Below, piece by piece: positions 8,577-16,829 of a DNA stretch of 64,000 nt. Origin of the DNA: Roseiarcus sp963835955 (lineage in GTDB: Bacteria > Pseudomonadota > Alphaproteobacteria > Rhizobiales > Beijerinckiaceae). The notes beneath the pieces are model-generated. The model had not been told where the DNA came from and searched no databases. It saw only the letters and a list, made by a program, of their open reading frames with translations. The stretch covers positions 62,001-126,000 of the forward strand of contig CAWIHZ010000026.1 in NCBI GenBank assembly GCA_963835955.1, given 5' to 3'. Numbering within the stretch: the stretch's first letter is position 1; each line of letters starts with the position of its first letter. A program made the position numbers and the translations under genes.

Positions 8577-9307
8577 GACTCCGCGTCGGTCCCGCGCTCG
8601 CATTGCTGGCGACGACCAGTCCGGCTTACGCGCAAAACGTCGACCTCAACGCCCTGATACCCGCCGGCGGGGCCTCGGCGAGCGGCCGCATCATCGAGAT
8701 GGTCGCAATCCTGACCGTGCTTTCGGTGGCGCCTGGCCTGCTCATCATGGTCACGAGCTTCACGCGCTTTATCGTCGCGCTGTCGTTTTTGCGCGCCGGG
8801 CTCGGCATGCAGAGCGCGCCCGCCAACCTCGTCCTCATCAGCCTGGCGTTGTTCATGACCTTCTTCGTCATGGCGCCGACCTTCGACCGCGCATGGGAGA
8901 ACGGCCTGCAACCGCTGATGGACAACAAGATCAGCCAACAGCAGGCGCTTACCGCGGTCGTCGAGCCGTTTCGCGAGTTCATGCTTTCCCAGGTGCGGGA
9001 CAAGGACATCGCGCTGTTCGAGAGCCTGTCGAAGGGTCGGTTCGACGTCAGCGATCGCTCCAAGGTCGACCTCAAACTCCTGATTCCCGCCTTCATGATC
9101 TCGGAGCTCCGACGGGGCTTCGAGATCGGGTTTCTCATTGTCCTGCCCTTTCTCGTCATCGACATGATCGTCGCGACGCTCACAATGTCGATGGGCATGA
9201 TGATGCTGCCGCCCTCGGTGATCTCCCTGCCGATCAAGGTCATGTTCTTCGTTCTGATCGACGGCTGGAACCTGCTGATTGGCAGCCTGGTGCGCTCAGC
9301 GACCTGA
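8573..9307 (+). CDS. fliP: Flagellar export gate protein FliP
   Basis: FliP is the pentameric core of the type III export channel. The 244-residue protein has a cleavable signal peptide (ends SPAYAQ) and four hydrophobic segments. Family signatures present are MVTSFTRFIVALSFLRAGLG and the C-terminal VATLTMSMGMMMLPPSVISL and PIKVMFFVLIDGWNLLIGSL. The length is standard. After it comes a gap of about 120 bases with no gene, then flgE. Confidence 0.97.
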   Translation: MRLRVGPALALLATTSPAYAQNVDLNALIPAGGASASGRIIEMVAILTVLSVAPGLLIMVTSFTRFIVALSFLRAGLGMQSAPANLVLISLALFMTFFVMAPTFDRAWENGLQPLMDNKISQQQALTAVVEPFREFMLSQVRDKDIALFESLSKGRFDVSDRSKVDLKLLIPAFMISELRRGFEIGFLIVLPFLVIDMIVATLTMSMGMMMLPPSVISLPIKVMFFVLIDGWNLLIGSLVRSAT

Positions 9308-9430
9308 CGAAACGTTAGAGCCGCCCTCGCCGGCGGCCGCCCGCGCCCACCGGCGTCCTCGGTCGCGCCCAAACGCCAGCCCCGCGCAAGGCCTCGGGCT
9401 TCAAATGCGCCCAGTCGCGGAGGAGCCCCC

Positions 9431-10675
9431 ATGACGATTTTGAACGCCAGCGTCTCCGGCATGTTGGCCGACTCGAACTGGCTTTCATCGATCTCGCAAA
9501 ACGTCGCCAACGCCAACACGACCGGCTACAAGAACGCCCAGACGGAGTTCGAGACCCTGGTCGACCAGGCGGCGAACGGCGTGTCATACGGCGGCGGCGT
9601 CACGACGACCCAGATTTCGCTCAACGCGCTTCAGGGCGCCGTCATCTCCTCCAACACGGCGACCAATCTCGCCGTGCAGGGGGCGGGATTCTTCGTCGTG
9701 TCCGACGCCAGCGGCGCGCTTTACTTGACCCGCAACGGCTCCTTCGTGCCAGACGCCTCCGGCAACCTCGTCAACAGCGCGGGTTACTACCTGATGGGAG
9801 CCAACGTTCAAAACGGGCAGGCGCCCGTGGCGGCGAACTCGCTGAGCGGATTGCAGAAGGTCAATGTCGTCAGCGCCGGCCAGACCGCATCGGCCACGAC
9901 CAGCGGCTCGCTGACCGCCAATCTGCCCTCGAGCGCGACGCCGGTCGCGGCCGCCAACCTGCCTTCCGTCAATTCGGCGACTTCGACCTACACCGAGGAA
10001 ACCTCGCTCGTCATGTACGACAACCTCGGCGGCGCGCAAACGATCAATGTCTATTTCACCAACACCGGCCCCGGATCCTGGGAGGTCGACGCCTTCGACG
10101 CTTCGCAGGCCGCGGCCGGCGGCGGCTTTCCCTATGCTTCCGGCCCGCTCGCGACCCAGACCCTGACTTTCAATCCGCTCAACGGAAGCCTGACGAGCGG
10201 TTCGCCGCTGTCGATTCCCGTCCCCAATGGTCAGACCATGAGCCTCGATCTGAGCAATATGTCGCAGCTCGCGACCGGCTTTAACGTGACCGCGGCGACC
10301 ACCAACGGCAATGCGCCGAGCAGTCTCAACGGCGTCTCGATCGATCAGCAGGGAACCCTGTCGTTCGACTATACGGACGGAACCTCGAGACCCGCCTACG
10401 ACATTCCGCTCGCCAATGTGGTGAGCCCCGATAACCTCATGTCTGTCAACGGCAACGCGTTCCTGCCCACCGCCGCCTCCGGCCCGGTCTATCTTGGGAC
10501 CCCCGACGGGGGCGGCTTCGGCGTCATCGACGCCTCTTCGCTCGAGTCTTCGACCGTCGATCTGGCGACCGAACTGACCGCTATGATCCAGGCGCAGAGC
10601 GCCTACGAGGCCAACTCCAAGGTGTTTCAAACCGGGGCCAACATTCTCGACGTCCTGAACGGATTGAAGCCGTGA
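9431..10675 (+). CDS. flgE: Flagellar hook protein FlgE
   Basis: FlgE is the hook subunit. The 414-residue protein carries the N-terminal rod/hook signature (ILNASVSGMLADSNWLSSIS, then QNVANANTTGYKNAQTEF), a Ser/Thr/Ala-rich variable middle, and the C-terminal block DLATELTAMIQAQSAYEANS followed by KVFQTGANILDVLNGLKP. The length is within the rhizobial range. An AGGAG lies about six bases before the ATG. The block flgE-flgK-flgL-flaF-flbT-flgD-fliQ begins here. Confidence 0.96.
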   Translation: MTILNASVSGMLADSNWLSSISQNVANANTTGYKNAQTEFETLVDQAANGVSYGGGVTTTQISLNALQGAVISSNTATNLAVQGAGFFVVSDASGALYLTRNGSFVPDASGNLVNSAGYYLMGANVQNGQAPVAANSLSGLQKVNVVSAGQTASATTSGSLTANLPSSATPVAAANLPSVNSATSTYTEETSLVMYDNLGGAQTINVYFTNTGPGSWEVDAFDASQAAAGGGFPYASGPLATQTLTFNPLNGSLTSGSPLSIPVPNGQTMSLDLSNMSQLATGFNVTAATTNGNAPSSLNGVSIDQQGTLSFDYTDGTSRPAYDIPLANVVSPDNLMSVNGNAFLPTAASGPVYLGTPDGGGFGVIDASSLESSTVDLATELTAMIQAQSAYEANSKVFQTGANILDVLNGLKP

Positions 10676-10700
10676 GGCTGAAGGCCCGAGGCGAACCGCG

Positions 10701-12203
10701 ATGAGTTTGTCGGCCGCGTTCAACGTCATCAGCTCGTCCTTCGCCGCCAACGCGGCGCAGACCGCGGTCGTCTCGAACAACATCGCCAACGTCAACACGC
10801 CCGGCTATTCGCGCGAGATCGCGAATGTCGTGACGAATTCATACGGCGGCGCCGACGTGGCTTCGGTCACGCGCATGGCCAACGCCGCCTTGCAGGACCA
10901 GGTCTCGACCTCGACCTCCCAGGCGGCCGCGCAGCAGGCGATTTCCGACGGCCTTTCGACGCTTGCGCAGACCGTCGGCGACAGTTCCGCGGCGTCCTCG
11001 ACGTCGGGAGCGAACCAGAACGGCGCCTCGCCTTCGGCCATGCTCGCCAATCTGCAGAACGCGCTGACGACCTACCAGACTTCGCCAAGTTCCTCATCCG
11101 CGGCCGACGCCGTCGTGACCGCCGCCGCCGATCTCGCCTCCTCGCTCAATGCAAGCAGCGCGACGGTGGAGCAGGTGCGCGAGCAGGCGGATCAGAACAT
11201 GGCCTCCTCGGTCGCCACGATCAATTCGCTTCTGAGCCAGTTCACCGCCGCCAACAACGCGGTGGTGACCGGGCTTCAAACCGGCGCCAACGTCTCCAGC
11301 GCCGAGGATACGCGCGATTCAATTGTGACCCAGCTCTCGCAGCAGCTCGGCGTCTCAACGGTCGTCTCCGCCAACGGCTCGATGTCGATTTATGCCGACA
11401 GCGGCGTGACCCTGTTCCAGGACATTCCCCGCGCCGTCTCCTTCACCCCGACCCCGACCCTCGTCGACGGAGCGGCCGGCGCTGCGGTCACCGTCGACGG
11501 CGTCGCGATCACCGGCCCGAATTCGCCGATGCCGATTCAGTCGGGCGCGCTCGCGGGCTACGCCGAGCTGCGCGACATGCTGGCCCCGCAGTATGAGGCG
11601 CAGCTCGACCAGATCGCCGGCGGCCTGATCAACGCCTTCGCCGAAAGCGACCAGTCGGCGGCGCCGACGCTGCCCTCGCTGCCGGGCCTCTTCACCACTT
11701 CAGGCGCGACCACCCTGCCGTCGATGACGGCGGCGACCGGCCTCGCCGGCGCGATCGGAGTCAATCCGAACGTCGATCCGTCGCAAGGGGGCAACGTCAA
11801 TCTCATTCGCGACGGCGGGATTTCGGCGCCCGGCAACCCGGCCTACACCTACAATACGACCGGGGCGGCGAGTTATACCGGACGCATCCAGCAGCTCATC
11901 GGTGAAATCAGCGCGACTCAGAGCTTCGACCCCTCGGCCGGTCTCGGCTCGTCGTCGAGTCTCGCCGCCTACGCCAACGCTTCGGTGAGCTGGCTGCAGG
12001 GCGAGAACCAGCAGGCGAGCAACGCCTCGGCCTATCAGAACGCGCTCGCCAGCCAGGCGACCTCGGCGCTGTCGAACGCGACCGGAGTCAATCTTGACGC
12101 CGAGATGACCAACATGCTGAACCTCGAAAACTCCTATGCTTCGTCGGCGAAGCTGCTGACGGCGGTCAACGGCATGTTCACCGCCCTCCTCAACGCGGCG
12201 TGA
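10701..12203 (+). CDS. flgK: Hook-filament junction protein FlgK (HAP1)
   Basis: FlgK caps the hook and joins it to the filament. The 500-residue protein starts with MSLSAAFNVISSSFAANAAQ and has the signature VSNNIANVNTPGYSREIANV, a long Ala/Ser-rich coiled-coil region, and the C-terminal NATGVNLDAEMTNMLNLENS motif. It is normal for alphaproteobacteria. It overlaps or abuts flgL. Confidence 0.96.
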   Translation: MSLSAAFNVISSSFAANAAQTAVVSNNIANVNTPGYSREIANVVTNSYGGADVASVTRMANAALQDQVSTSTSQAAAQQAISDGLSTLAQTVGDSSAASSTSGANQNGASPSAMLANLQNALTTYQTSPSSSSAADAVVTAAADLASSLNASSATVEQVREQADQNMASSVATINSLLSQFTAANNAVVTGLQTGANVSSAEDTRDSIVTQLSQQLGVSTVVSANGSMSIYADSGVTLFQDIPRAVSFTPTPTLVDGAAGAAVTVDGVAITGPNSPMPIQSGALAGYAELRDMLAPQYEAQLDQIAGGLINAFAESDQSAAPTLPSLPGLFTTSGATTLPSMTAATGLAGAIGVNPNVDPSQGGNVNLIRDGGISAPGNPAYTYNTTGAASYTGRIQQLIGEISATQSFDPSAGLGSSSSLAAYANASVSWLQGENQQASNASAYQNALASQATSALSNATGVNLDAEMTNMLNLENSYASSAKLLTAVNGMFTALLNAA

Positions 12204-12208
12204 CGACG

Positions 12209-13267
12209 ATGAGCGCGGACCTTGTCTCCACTCACTATCTCATGAACAGCCTCGTTCTGCCGGTCATGCAGGCGCAGTCGTCGTTGACGACGGCGATGAC
12301 GGAAGAATCGACCGGCCAATATGCCGATCTCGGCCTTCAGCTCGGCGACCAGTCCGGCTACGAGCTATCGCTCAAGGAGCAGGTCGGACTTCTGCAAACG
12401 CTGACCAGCGGCAACAGCCTCGTCTCGACCAACCTGTCAACGGCGCAAAATGCGCTCTCGGGGATCAACTCGGGCGCGCAGACGACCTTGCAGGACCTCG
12501 CGACCTGGACGCCGTCCGCCAATTCCGGCGCCTCGTTGCAGAACATGGGCCAATCGGCGCTGCAGTCGCTCATCGCCTCGGCGAACGCCAGCTCGGGAAG
12601 CCAATATGTGTTCGGCGGCGTCAATTCCGCCGTGGCGCCGATGGCGGATTATTATTCGACGCCGACGTCCGCCGCCAAGACCGCTGTCGACCAGGCCTTC
12701 CAGGCCGCCTTCGGCATCCTGCCGAGCGATCCGGCGGCGGCCAACATTTCGGCCTCCGCCCTGCAGAGCTTTCTCTCCGGGCCGTTCGCGGCGCTGTTTC
12801 AGGGCGGCGCTTGGACCTCGGACTGGTCGGCGGCGTCGAGCAAGAACACGAGCGCCGAGATCGCGCCCGGTCAGACCGTGACAACCTCGACCAACGCCAA
12901 TCAACCGGCGTTTCAGCAATTGGCGCAGGCCTATACGATGCTGAGCGAATTCGGCGGGTCCCAGCTCAGCGGCGATGCGAAGCAGGCGGTCGCCAACGCC
13001 GCGTCCGCGCTGGTCGCGCAGGGCCTCGATTCGGTGACGAATACGCAAGCCGAACTCGGCTCGACCCAGAGCGCCGTCACCGACGCCAACAATTCGATGA
13101 GCTCGCAACTCACCATCCTGCAGCAGCAGGTCGGCAATCTCGACAACGTCGACCCTGCCGCGACGGCGGCTCGGATCAGCAGCCTGACCAACCAGATTCA
13201 GATGGCCTACGAACTGACCGCGCGTCTGCAGCAGTTGAATCTCGCACAGTATCTCCCGGTCCCGTGA
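12209..13267 (+). CDS. flgL: Hook-filament junction protein FlgL (HAP3)
   Basis: FlgL is the second junction protein and resembles flagellin at both ends. From the ATG at 12209 it is 352 residues (MSADLVSTHYLMNSLVLPVM). A GTG at 12200, overlapping the flgK stop, is the alternative start and adds three residues. The N-terminus pairs with the C-terminal helix (ISSLTNQIQMAYELTARLQQ), and there is a Ser/Ala-rich middle with YVFGGVNS, typical of FlgL. No clear ribosome site is seen for either start. Confidence 0.92.
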   Translation: MSADLVSTHYLMNSLVLPVMQAQSSLTTAMTEESTGQYADLGLQLGDQSGYELSLKEQVGLLQTLTSGNSLVSTNLSTAQNALSGINSGAQTTLQDLATWTPSANSGASLQNMGQSALQSLIASANASSGSQYVFGGVNSAVAPMADYYSTPTSAAKTAVDQAFQAAFGILPSDPAAANISASALQSFLSGPFAALFQGGAWTSDWSAASSKNTSAEIAPGQTVTTSTNANQPAFQQLAQAYTMLSEFGGSQLSGDAKQAVANAASALVAQGLDSVTNTQAELGSTQSAVTDANNSMSSQLTILQQQVGNLDNVDPAATAARISSLTNQIQMAYELTARLQQLNLAQYLPVP

Positions 13268-13283
13268 CGCGCCAAGGACAGCA

Positions 13284-13631
13284 ATGTACGAATTCGCTTA
13301 CAACGAAGTGATCGAGGACTCTCGCACGACCATGCGCGCGCGCGAGCGTCAGGCGATGGATCGCGTCATCGAGATGCTGCGCACGGCGCAAGACAGGGGC
13401 CCGTCGTCGCGCGAGCGGGTGGAGGCGCTGTTCTATCTGCGGCGCCTGTGGACGATCTTTCTCGACGACCTCGGCGACGCGAACAACGAGCTGCCGAGCC
13501 AGCTCAGGGCGGGGATCATCTCGATCGGCATCTGGATGAACAAGGAGATCGATCGCGCGCGAGGCGAAGCGACAACCGACCTCACGCCGATGATCGAAAT
13601 CAACGAGCTCATCCGCGACGGGTTGAAGTGA
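13284..13631 (+). CDS. flaF: Flagellin synthesis regulator FlaF
   Basis: FlaF acts with FlbT to set flagellin translation and secretion in alphaproteobacteria. The 115-residue helical protein has the family pattern YNEVIEDSRTTMRARERQAM, ALFYLRRLWTIFLDDLGDAN and LRAGIISIGIWMNKEIDRAR. It precedes flbT by nine bases, as in other rhizobia, and the probable target (the flagellin leader) lies at about 36.1-36.25 kb. Confidence 0.95.
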   Translation: MYEFAYNEVIEDSRTTMRARERQAMDRVIEMLRTAQDRGPSSRERVEALFYLRRLWTIFLDDLGDANNELPSQLRAGIISIGIWMNKEIDRARGEATTDLTPMIEINELIRDGLK

Positions 13632-13639
13632 GGCCCTGA

Positions 13640-14044
13640 ATGATCATCACACTCAGGGCGGGCGAGCGCTTTTTCATCAACGGCGCGGTCATCCGCATCG
13701 ACCGTAAGGCGTCGATCGAATTGCTGAACGACGTGACCTTTCTGCTCGAAAACCACGTCATGCAGGCCGAGAATGCGACGACGCTCATTCGCCAGATATA
13801 TTTCGCGGTCCAGATCATGCTGATGGACCCGACAGCCGCCGCGAGCGCGGCCCCCCTCGCCGGCTCGCTCATCGAGGCCGCGCTCGACGCCTATCGCGCG
13901 CCCCAGCTGACGGAGCGTCTAAGGGGCGTTGCGGAGTCGCTCGCCCGGCAGCGCTATTTCGAGGCGTTGAAGGCCCTGCGCGGCGTGTTCGCCCTCGAGG
14001 ACCAGGAGCTCGCCCCGCCAGCCGAGGCGCCGAGCGCCGCTTGA
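13640..14044 (+). CDS. flbT: Flagellin translation regulator FlbT
   Basis: FlbT is an RNA-binding regulator that acts on the 5' leader of flagellin mRNA (destabilising it in Caulobacter, activating in some other species). The 134-residue protein has the family signature LRAGERFFINGAVIRIDRKA, LLNDVTFLLENHVMQAENAT and QIYFAVQIMLMDP. The length is typical. It lies directly after flaF and before flgD. Confidence 0.95.
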   Translation: MIITLRAGERFFINGAVIRIDRKASIELLNDVTFLLENHVMQAENATTLIRQIYFAVQIMLMDPTAAASAAPLAGSLIEAALDAYRAPQLTERLRGVAESLARQRYFEALKALRGVFALEDQELAPPAEAPSAA

Positions 14045-14057
14045 AACGGAGAACGAA

Positions 14058-14471
14058 ATGACAATTGGCGCCACTTCCCCCGTTCCGAACCCCGCCGCCG
14101 CGAACGCGACCGGCGCGTCCGCGGCCGCCGCGACGACCCAATCGCTCAACTACAACGACTTTCTGACCCTGCTCATGGCGGAGATGAAGAACCAGGACCC
14201 GACCCAACCGATGGACCCGACCCAGATGGTCTCGCAGCTCGCGACGGTGTCCCAAGTCGGACAGGCGGTTCAGACCAACACCAATCTCGCCTCCCTGCTG
14301 ACGGCCACTTCGCTCAGCCAGGCCGAACAGCTGATCGGCCGAACCATCACCTCGCCCGACGGTTCGGCTTCCGGCCAGGTGACTTCGGTCAGCGTAACGG
14401 GTTCGGGCGCGGTGGCGACGCTCGCCAACGGAGCCACGGTTTCGCTTGCCGGCGGCGCGAGCGTGCAATGA
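14058..14471 (+). CDS. flgD: Hook cap/scaffold protein FlgD
   Basis: FlgD caps the growing hook and is removed when the hook is complete. The 137-residue protein has the conserved core NYNDFLTLLMAEMKNQDPTQ followed by PMDPTQMVSQLATVSQVGQA, and a short C-terminal beta part (LIGRTITSPDGSASGQVTSV). It is the short rhizobial form without the long FlgD Ig-like extension. The fliQ ATG overlaps its stop (ATGA). Confidence 0.95.
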   Translation: MTIGATSPVPNPAAANATGASAAAATTQSLNYNDFLTLLMAEMKNQDPTQPMDPTQMVSQLATVSQVGQAVQTNTNLASLLTATSLSQAEQLIGRTITSPDGSASGQVTSVSVTGSGAVATLANGATVSLAGGASVQ

Positions 14472-14737
14472 ACGAGGGCGATGCGATCGACCTCGTGCAA
14501 TCGGCGATCTGGATGATCGTCATCGGCGCGGGGCCTGCGGTGGGCGCGGCGATGGCGGTCGGCGTCGTCATCGCGCTCCTGCAGGCCCTGACCCAGGTGC
14601 AGGAAATGACCCTGACCTTCGTGCCGAAGATGATCGCCGTCTTTGTCGCGGCGACCCTGACGGCCTCGTTCGTCGGCGGCAAGTTTTCGGCCTTCACACA
14701 GAACGTCTATTCACGAATCGAGCGCGGCTACAACTAG
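14468..14737 (+). CDS. fliQ: Flagellar export gate protein FliQ
   Basis: FliQ is a two-helix subunit of the export gate. The 89-residue protein has two hydrophobic segments (about 15-40 and 50-75) and the family motif VVIALLQALTQVQEMTLTFV followed by PKMIAVFVAA. The length is exact for the family. It ends the flgE-fliQ run. The expected next gene, flhA, is displaced by about 2.1 kb. Confidence 0.96.
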   Translation: MNEGDAIDLVQSAIWMIVIGAGPAVGAAMAVGVVIALLQALTQVQEMTLTFVPKMIAVFVAATLTASFVGGKFSAFTQNVYSRIERGYN

Positions 14738-15058
14738 GCGCGCCATCATGGGGGATGCCCGCGCGCCCGGCGGAGCGACATTCGCACGCGCGCGAGCGGC
14801 GTTAAGCGACGCGCTCTTCGACCGAGACAACCGGGACCTCGGAAAGTCGACGGCTCGGAAATCAACAATTCCCGATGCCGGCGTCAGTCGAATTCGCCAC
14901 GCTCGGCTGCGGCGGAATTTCCGCGCCCCGGCCAGAGGCCGAGCGCTGTCCGCCGGACCTAACCTCGCCCATTGAACCGCGGCCGGACTGGTCCTAGCAT
15001 GGTGAGGTAAGCGCGGCGCCGGAAGGGGACACCCGACGCCGGGATTGGGGACCCTGAG
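14738..15058. other. Intergenic stretch between fliQ and the AraC-type gene
   Basis: About 320 bases without a supported gene. Short open frames in it are compositional. I see no clear terminator and no promoter I would defend. It marks the left border of a segment not seen in the usual fliQ-flhA junction. Confidence 0.5.
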
Positions 15059-16114
15059 GTGCGGAAGGGCGGTGCGGCGCGCACGCAACCCACGGTGAAT
15101 GGGTTCGCTGTCAGGTGTGCGATTGCGGCTCTTGGGAGACAGAGCATAGCCGCCTGGCCGTTGTTGCTTCGCGCCGGGCTATCCGAACTCAATTTCGACG
15201 ATCCGCTGATTCGTGTGCCGGCGTCGGGACAGGTCAAGCTTCTCGAATACGCTGCCGAGGCGACGGACGACACCGCCTTCGGGCTTCACCTCGCCGAGCA
15301 GGCGAACCCGCGCAAGGCCGGACTTTTATTTTACGTCGTGTCAGCTGCGAAAAATCTCGGTGAGGCGATGGCGCTCTTCGCCCGCTTCAGCCGCATGGTC
15401 AACGAAAGCGCACGGGTGAAAATAACGCAGCGGGCCGAAAGCGTCGTCATCGAGCTCGGATTTGTTGGGACGCGACGGCGTCGGGCGAGGCAACTGACCG
15501 AGTTTGAGCTGGCGTTGGCGGTCAAGGTCACGCGAGAGATCACCGGCCGCGAGATCCGACCGGTCCGCGTCGCTTTCGCTCACGCGCGCAACGCCGACCT
15601 GCGGGAGTTCGAGCGCTTCTTCGGGTGCCCGGTCGAGTTCGGGGCTCCGGCCGATCAAATGGAGTTCTCCAACGCGACGCTCGCGCTCGCGCTCGTCACC
15701 GGAGACCCGCACCTGCTCGAAACCCTGCGGCCCTTCTGCGAGCAGGCGGCGAGAGCACGACATAGCGCCGCGTGCTCGCTCCGCGCATCGGTCGAGAACG
15801 AAGTCGAGCGGCTTCTGCCGCAAAGGCAGGCCAATGCGAAGGCGGTCGCGAAGGCGTTGGCCCTCAGCGTCCGGACGCTGTCGCGCCGGCTTTCCGAAGA
15901 AGGTACCACGTTTGCCGCGGTCGTCGAGGAATTGCGCCGCGGCTTGGCGCTCCAATATCTCAGCGACTCGGGCTTCAGTCTGGCCCAAATCGCCTGGCTC
16001 TTGGGCTACGAGGGCGCGACCTCGTTCAATCATGCTTTCAAGCGCTGGACCGGCCGTTCGCCGTCCGCAACCCGCAACGAGAAGCAACATCTCGCGCCCG
16101 TTATATCGAATTAG
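15059..16114 (+). CDS. AraC-family transcriptional regulator inside the flagellar cluster
   Basis: The 351-residue protein has an N-terminal ligand-sensing domain of the kind found in OruR/ArgR-type AraC members (LLRAGLSELNFDDPLIRVPA, ATDDTAFGLHLAEQANPRKA) and a C-terminal double helix-turn-helix (about residues 250-345) with ALSVRTLSRRLSEEGTTFAA and LAQIAWLLGYEGATSFNHAF, then KRWTGRSPS. The start used is a GTG at 15059. A later in-frame start is possible, since conservation is clear only from about residue 15. It lies between fliQ and flhA, where no regulator of this type is expected. Whether it controls motility or is a guest cannot be told from sequence. Confidence 0.88.
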   Translation: MRKGGAARTQPTVNGFAVRCAIAALGRQSIAAWPLLLRAGLSELNFDDPLIRVPASGQVKLLEYAAEATDDTAFGLHLAEQANPRKAGLLFYVVSAAKNLGEAMALFARFSRMVNESARVKITQRAESVVIELGFVGTRRRRARQLTEFELALAVKVTREITGREIRPVRVAFAHARNADLREFERFFGCPVEFGAPADQMEFSNATLALALVTGDPHLLETLRPFCEQAARARHSAACSLRASVENEVERLLPQRQANAKAVAKALALSVRTLSRRLSEEGTTFAAVVEELRRGLALQYLSDSGFSLAQIAWLLGYEGATSFNHAFKRWTGRSPSATRNEKQHLAPVISN

Positions 16115-16261
16115 ATGAGTTGGCTCAAAAAGGCAGAAATATGGCGAAATTTGGCAAGGCTCGCCGCTTTCGCCGCGCGTCGCAATTTTGTTACATGTAG
16201 CGTGCCTCGCCGTTCGACGTCGGCGTGGGGAAGTTCACATTGGGCGTAGGGGGGACTGGTT

Positions 16262-16522
16262 TTGTCGTTTCGATCAGAAACCGAACAGCGAATTGCGCAC
16301 CTGAGGCCAAATAATCGTATTGTCGTTAAGGAAATAAAACGAACGCCGACCGAGGCCGACATTCTGTTGGAGGTCAGCCACAAATTGCAGCAGGCGCATC
16401 AAGCCGCGCAAATGTCGTGTGATAAGGTTCTGCTGTATTTCATCGAAATGGCGATATCGCATGTCGGCGAAACGCTCCGCAGCCATTTGGATTTGAACTT
16501 CGAGAGCGGCAAGTCGGCGTAG
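16262..16522 (+). CDS. Small hypothetical protein upstream of flhA
   Basis: The 86-residue product starts with a TTG at 16262, preceded by a G-rich stretch (TAGGGGGGAC) that can serve as a ribosome site. It is charged at the start, then has a helix-rich segment (EADILLEVSHKLQQAHQAAQ) and a hydrophobic end. There is no membrane segment or signal. It lies between the AraC-type gene and flhA, in DNA less GC-rich than its neighbours. I do not recognise a family. Confidence 0.5.
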   Translation: MSFRSETEQRIAHLRPNNRIVVKEIKRTPTEADILLEVSHKLQQAHQAAQMSCDKVLLYFIEMAISHVGETLRSHLDLNFESGKSA

Positions 16523-16829
16523 GCTCGCCCCTGGGCCGCTCCGACAAATGACGTTCGACCGCCAATCAGGGCGCGCCGCGCCCGCGGACGCCGATAGATA
16601 AAAGTCTCCCAAACCGCTGGCCGAGCGCAAGGGCGTCTCTTTGCGGCCGCCGACCTGATGCCTCCGGGACGGGACTCGGAGAGGCTTAGACGTCGCGGGT
16701 CGTCGAGCCGAATCCGACCCCTCAAATCGAGAACGCCCTCCGGCCGTTCGAGTCTGGCGCAAGGTTCGGCGGACACTCTCGCAAAACAGGCGCCGCGCTT
16801 CTGCGGGGCTCTCGGAGCAAGAGGCGTCG
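16523..16829. other. Intergenic region upstream of flhA
   Basis: About 300 bases without a gene I would support. It should contain the flhA promoter because the upstream gene is probably not part of the flagellar operon, but I could not pick a convincing sigma-54 or sigma-70 site. Confidence 0.4.
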
